A DNA stretch of 8,093 bases from NCBI GenBank assembly GCA_029266815.1, contig JAQSWC010000069.1:1-8093 (forward strand), in the 5' to 3' direction. The notes under the pieces are model-generated. The model was given only the letters and a program-made list of their open reading frames with translations. It searched no databases and was not told where the DNA came from. The translations under genes and the position numbers were made by a program. This document shows positions 6,507 to 8,093 of this stretch, one piece after another. Numbering within the stretch: position 1 is the stretch's first letter; every line of letters starts with the position of its first letter. This DNA comes from Paucimonas sp. Lineage in GTDB: Bacteria; Pseudomonadota; Gammaproteobacteria; Burkholderiales; Burkholderiaceae_D.

Positions 6507-7463
6507 ATGAAAGAGTCCTCAGTGAAAGCAACTTCTCCCTCAAGGCTGGTCATCGCGTCGCGCGAAAGCCGCCTCGCAATGTGGCAAGCAGAGCATGTCC
6601 GGGCAAAACTGTCGCTATTATATCCCCACTGCCATGTCGAGATTCTTGGAATGACCACGCGTGGCGATCAGATACTCGATCGGACCTTGTCAAAGGTAGG
6701 CGGCAAGGGTCTCTTCGTAAAGGAGCTCGAGGTCGCGCTTGAGGAAGGAAAAGCCGACCTGGCGGTGCATTCGCTGAAAGATGTGCCGATGGAGCTGCCG
6801 GAAGGTTTCGAACTGGCCGCCGTGCTGGAGCGTGAAGATCCGCGCGATGCCTTCGTCTCGAACGACTACGCGTCCCTTGCTGACTTGCCTGCCGGCGTGG
6901 TGGTCGGCACCAGCAGCCTGCGCCGCCAGGCACTCATATCCGCGCGTTTCCCTCATCTCGTCATCAAGCCCCTGCGGGGCAACCTGGACACGCGTCTGGG
7001 TAAGCTGGACCGCGGCGAGTATGCGGCAATCATCCTTGCTGCGGCAGGCCTGAAGAGACTGGGCCTGCCGCAACGCATACGCGCGTTGATCGATCCTGCC
7101 GAAAGCATTCCGGCACCCGGGCAGGGTGCCATGGCGATCGAGATCCGTTCCGGTAGGGATGATCTGCGCGATTGGCTCTCGCCGCTCGATCATGCCCAAA
7201 CTTCCGCTGCGGTCCATGCAGAGCGAATGGTGTCGCGTTCATTCGGCGGAAGCTGCCAGATTCCGCTGGCGGCGTACGCCACTGTGGACGGCGAGAGCAT
7301 GCATTTGGCCGGCATGGTGGCCACTCCGGACGGCGTGCGCGTCGCCCGGGCCGAGGTGCAAGGGCTGGCCACGGAGCCGGAAGCGTTGGGCCGCCGGCTC
7401 GCCGAAGCGTTGAGCGTGCAGGGTGCCGAGGCGATTCTCGCGGCGTGCCGCACCGATGCATAA
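6507..7463 (+). CDS. hemC: Hydroxymethylbilane synthase (porphobilinogen deaminase)
   Basis: HemC condenses four porphobilinogen molecules into hydroxymethylbilane in the heme/siroheme pathway; it is cytoplasmic and carries a covalent dipyrromethane cofactor. The 318-residue product has every landmark at a constant +8 offset from E. coli HemC. These are the VHSLKDVP motif with catalytic Asp92, SSLRRQ with Arg139/Arg140, LRGN with Arg157, TRL with Arg163, and the cofactor-attaching Cys250 in GGSCQIP. The N-terminal IASRESRLAMWQA and GGKGLFVKELEVAL are also typical. ATG 6507 is called, but GTG 6522 is a serious alternative. It would give 313 residues, matching the usual length, and has AAAGAG 6 bases upstream, whereas 6507 has only a weak GGG. 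The longer upstream frame (from 6243) runs antisense through ppc and is not HemC-like. The stop overlaps the hemD start, indicating an operon. Confidence 0.97.
   Translation: MKESSVKATSPSRLVIASRESRLAMWQAEHVRAKLSLLYPHCHVEILGMTTRGDQILDRTLSKVGGKGLFVKELEVALEEGKADLAVHSLKDVPMELPEGFELAAVLEREDPRDAFVSNDYASLADLPAGVVVGTSSLRRQALISARFPHLVIKPLRGNLDTRLGKLDRGEYAAIILAAAGLKRLGLPQRIRALIDPAESIPAPGQGAMAIEIRSGRDDLRDWLSPLDHAQTSAAVHAERMVSRSFGGSCQIPLAAYATVDGESMHLAGMVATPDGVRVARAEVQGLATEPEALGRRLAEALSVQGAEAILAACRTDA
6510..6515 (+). promoter_or_regulatory. Shine-Dalgarno-like AAAGAG favouring a GTG start of hemC at 6522
   Basis: AAAGAG lies 6 bases before GTG 6522, a good spacing for ribosome binding. It falls inside the first codons if translation begins at ATG 6507. 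The upstream start has no comparable purine-rich site; the closest is GGG in CCGGGTCAC. The element therefore bears on which of the two hemC starts is used. Confidence 0.4.
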
Positions 7464-8093
7464 GGATCGCATCGTCGTCGTTACCCGGCCGCGGGCGCAA
7501 GCTGAAAATCTGGCCGTACGACTCGCGGCTAGCGGGCGTGAGGCTGCGGCCTTTCCTCTGCTCGACATTCTCCCTTTGGACGATAGTTCGCAATTGCAGG
7601 CTGCTGTGTCGGAACTGCATTCTTATGCGATGGCGGCATTCGTCAGTCCCAATGCCATCGATGCCGTATTCCAATTCATTAGCTCCTGGCCTTCTGAGGT
7701 GGCAATCGCAGTGATGGGCGAGGGCAGCCGGCACGCATTGGCAGAGCATGGCGTTACCGACTCGAATGCAAGAATCTTCAGTCCGCTCGACAAGGAACGC
7801 ACGGATTCAGAAACGCTGCTGCGCGTTCTTGATTTTTCTATGCTGAAGGAAAGACGCGTCTTGATCCTGCGTGGTGAGGACGGCCGGGAATTTCTGGCCG
7901 ATGCCCTGCGCGCGCAAGGCATTGATGTTCATCAGGTGGCAGCCTATCGCCGCTGCAAGCCGCAGCTCGATTCTGCGCGTATCAAACAATTGCTTGACCT
8001 GCTGGCATGCGATGCGCTCTGGCTGATCACCAGCTCGGAGGCGCTGCGTAATCTGCGCGAAATGGCTTTCGAACATGCTGGGGCAGACGGCGT
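7456..8093 (+). CDS. hemD: Uroporphyrinogen-III synthase, 3' end cut by window
   Basis: HemD cyclises hydroxymethylbilane with inversion of ring D to uroporphyrinogen III, directly after HemC. The 212 codons present are open to the window end. Recognisable segments are VVVTRPRAQAENLA (7-20), FVSPNAIDAVF (62-72), the hinge-region MGEGSRHAL (87-95), LRGEDGREFLADAL (138-151), AYRRC (163-167) and the late ITSSEALRNL (191-200). They appear in the order expected for the two-lobed HemD fold. Typical HemD proteins are about 250-270 residues, so roughly 40-60 residues are missing here. Whether a HemX-like domain is fused downstream, as in some Gram-negative bacteria, cannot be seen. ATG 7456 overlaps the hemC stop by 8 bp (ATGCATAA). 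No separate Shine-Dalgarno is visible, which suggests translational coupling. Confidence 0.93.
   Translation, partial: MHKDRIVVVTRPRAQAENLAVRLAASGREAAAFPLLDILPLDDSSQLQAAVSELHSYAMAAFVSPNAIDAVFQFISSWPSEVAIAVMGEGSRHALAEHGVTDSNARIFSPLDKERTDSETLLRVLDFSMLKERRVLILRGEDGREFLADALRAQGIDVHQVAAYRRCKPQLDSARIKQLLDLLACDALWLITSSEALRNLREMAFEHAGADG

Noticed and set aside
7030..7749. Minus-strand open frame of 239 codons across hemC and hemD
   Set aside because: It is antisense to two clearly identified genes, with a low-complexity Arg/Pro-rich translation typical of shadow frames.
1..8093. Mobile elements, CRISPR arrays, tRNA/rRNA genes, toxin-antitoxin or defence genes
   Set aside because: I looked on both strands and saw no transposase, integrase, regularly spaced repeats, tRNA-like cloverleaf or small paired genes. 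Every long stretch belongs to a recognised housekeeping or regulatory gene.

Overview
The window is a conserved core-metabolism and regulation segment from a Gram-negative betaproteobacterium. The order Burkholderiales, and probably the family Oxalobacteraceae (Herminiimonas/Janthinobacterium/Herbaspirillum-like), is suggested by the protein sequences and by the gene order argH, algZ-like, algR-like, ppc, hemC, hemD. This placement is inferred from recalled family features and was not tested by a search. Coding density is high, codon use is GC-rich and fairly uniform, and I see no insertion sequence, tRNA, rRNA, CRISPR array, phage gene or attachment site.

Layout: argH (argininosuccinate lyase) is complete on the minus strand at 67-1473. 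Two stem-loops lie near its 3' end, one inside the last codons and one beyond the stop. A 91-bp divergent region (1474-1564) separates argH from a plus-strand two-component operon. That operon encodes a LytS/AlgZ-type membrane histidine kinase (1565-2620) and, 2 bp later, an AlgR-type LytTR response regulator (2623-3411). A long hairpin (3418-3469) lies between algR and ppc (phosphoenolpyruvate carboxylase, minus strand, 3515-6376), which converge on it. A 130-bp divergent region (6377-6506) then leads to hemC (6507-7463), which overlaps hemD. HemD starts at 7456 and runs off the window end.

How the genes relate: HemC and HemD catalyse consecutive steps of tetrapyrrole synthesis (porphobilinogen to hydroxymethylbilane to uroporphyrinogen III). 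ArgH makes arginine and fumarate, and Ppc replenishes oxaloacetate. The kinase-regulator pair is the apparent signalling unit, and its targets cannot be read from this window. In Pseudomonas aeruginosa the known order is argH-fimS(algZ)-algR-hemC-hemD, so this looks like the same ancestral cluster with a convergent ppc between algR and hemC.

I found no convincing evidence for an undescribed system. The points most worth checking are an inverted pair of AlgR-box-like ACCGTC motifs upstream of the kinase gene, the degenerate G-box of the kinase, the perfect 14-bp stem in the argH 3' coding end, and the dyads in the ppc/hemC divergent region.
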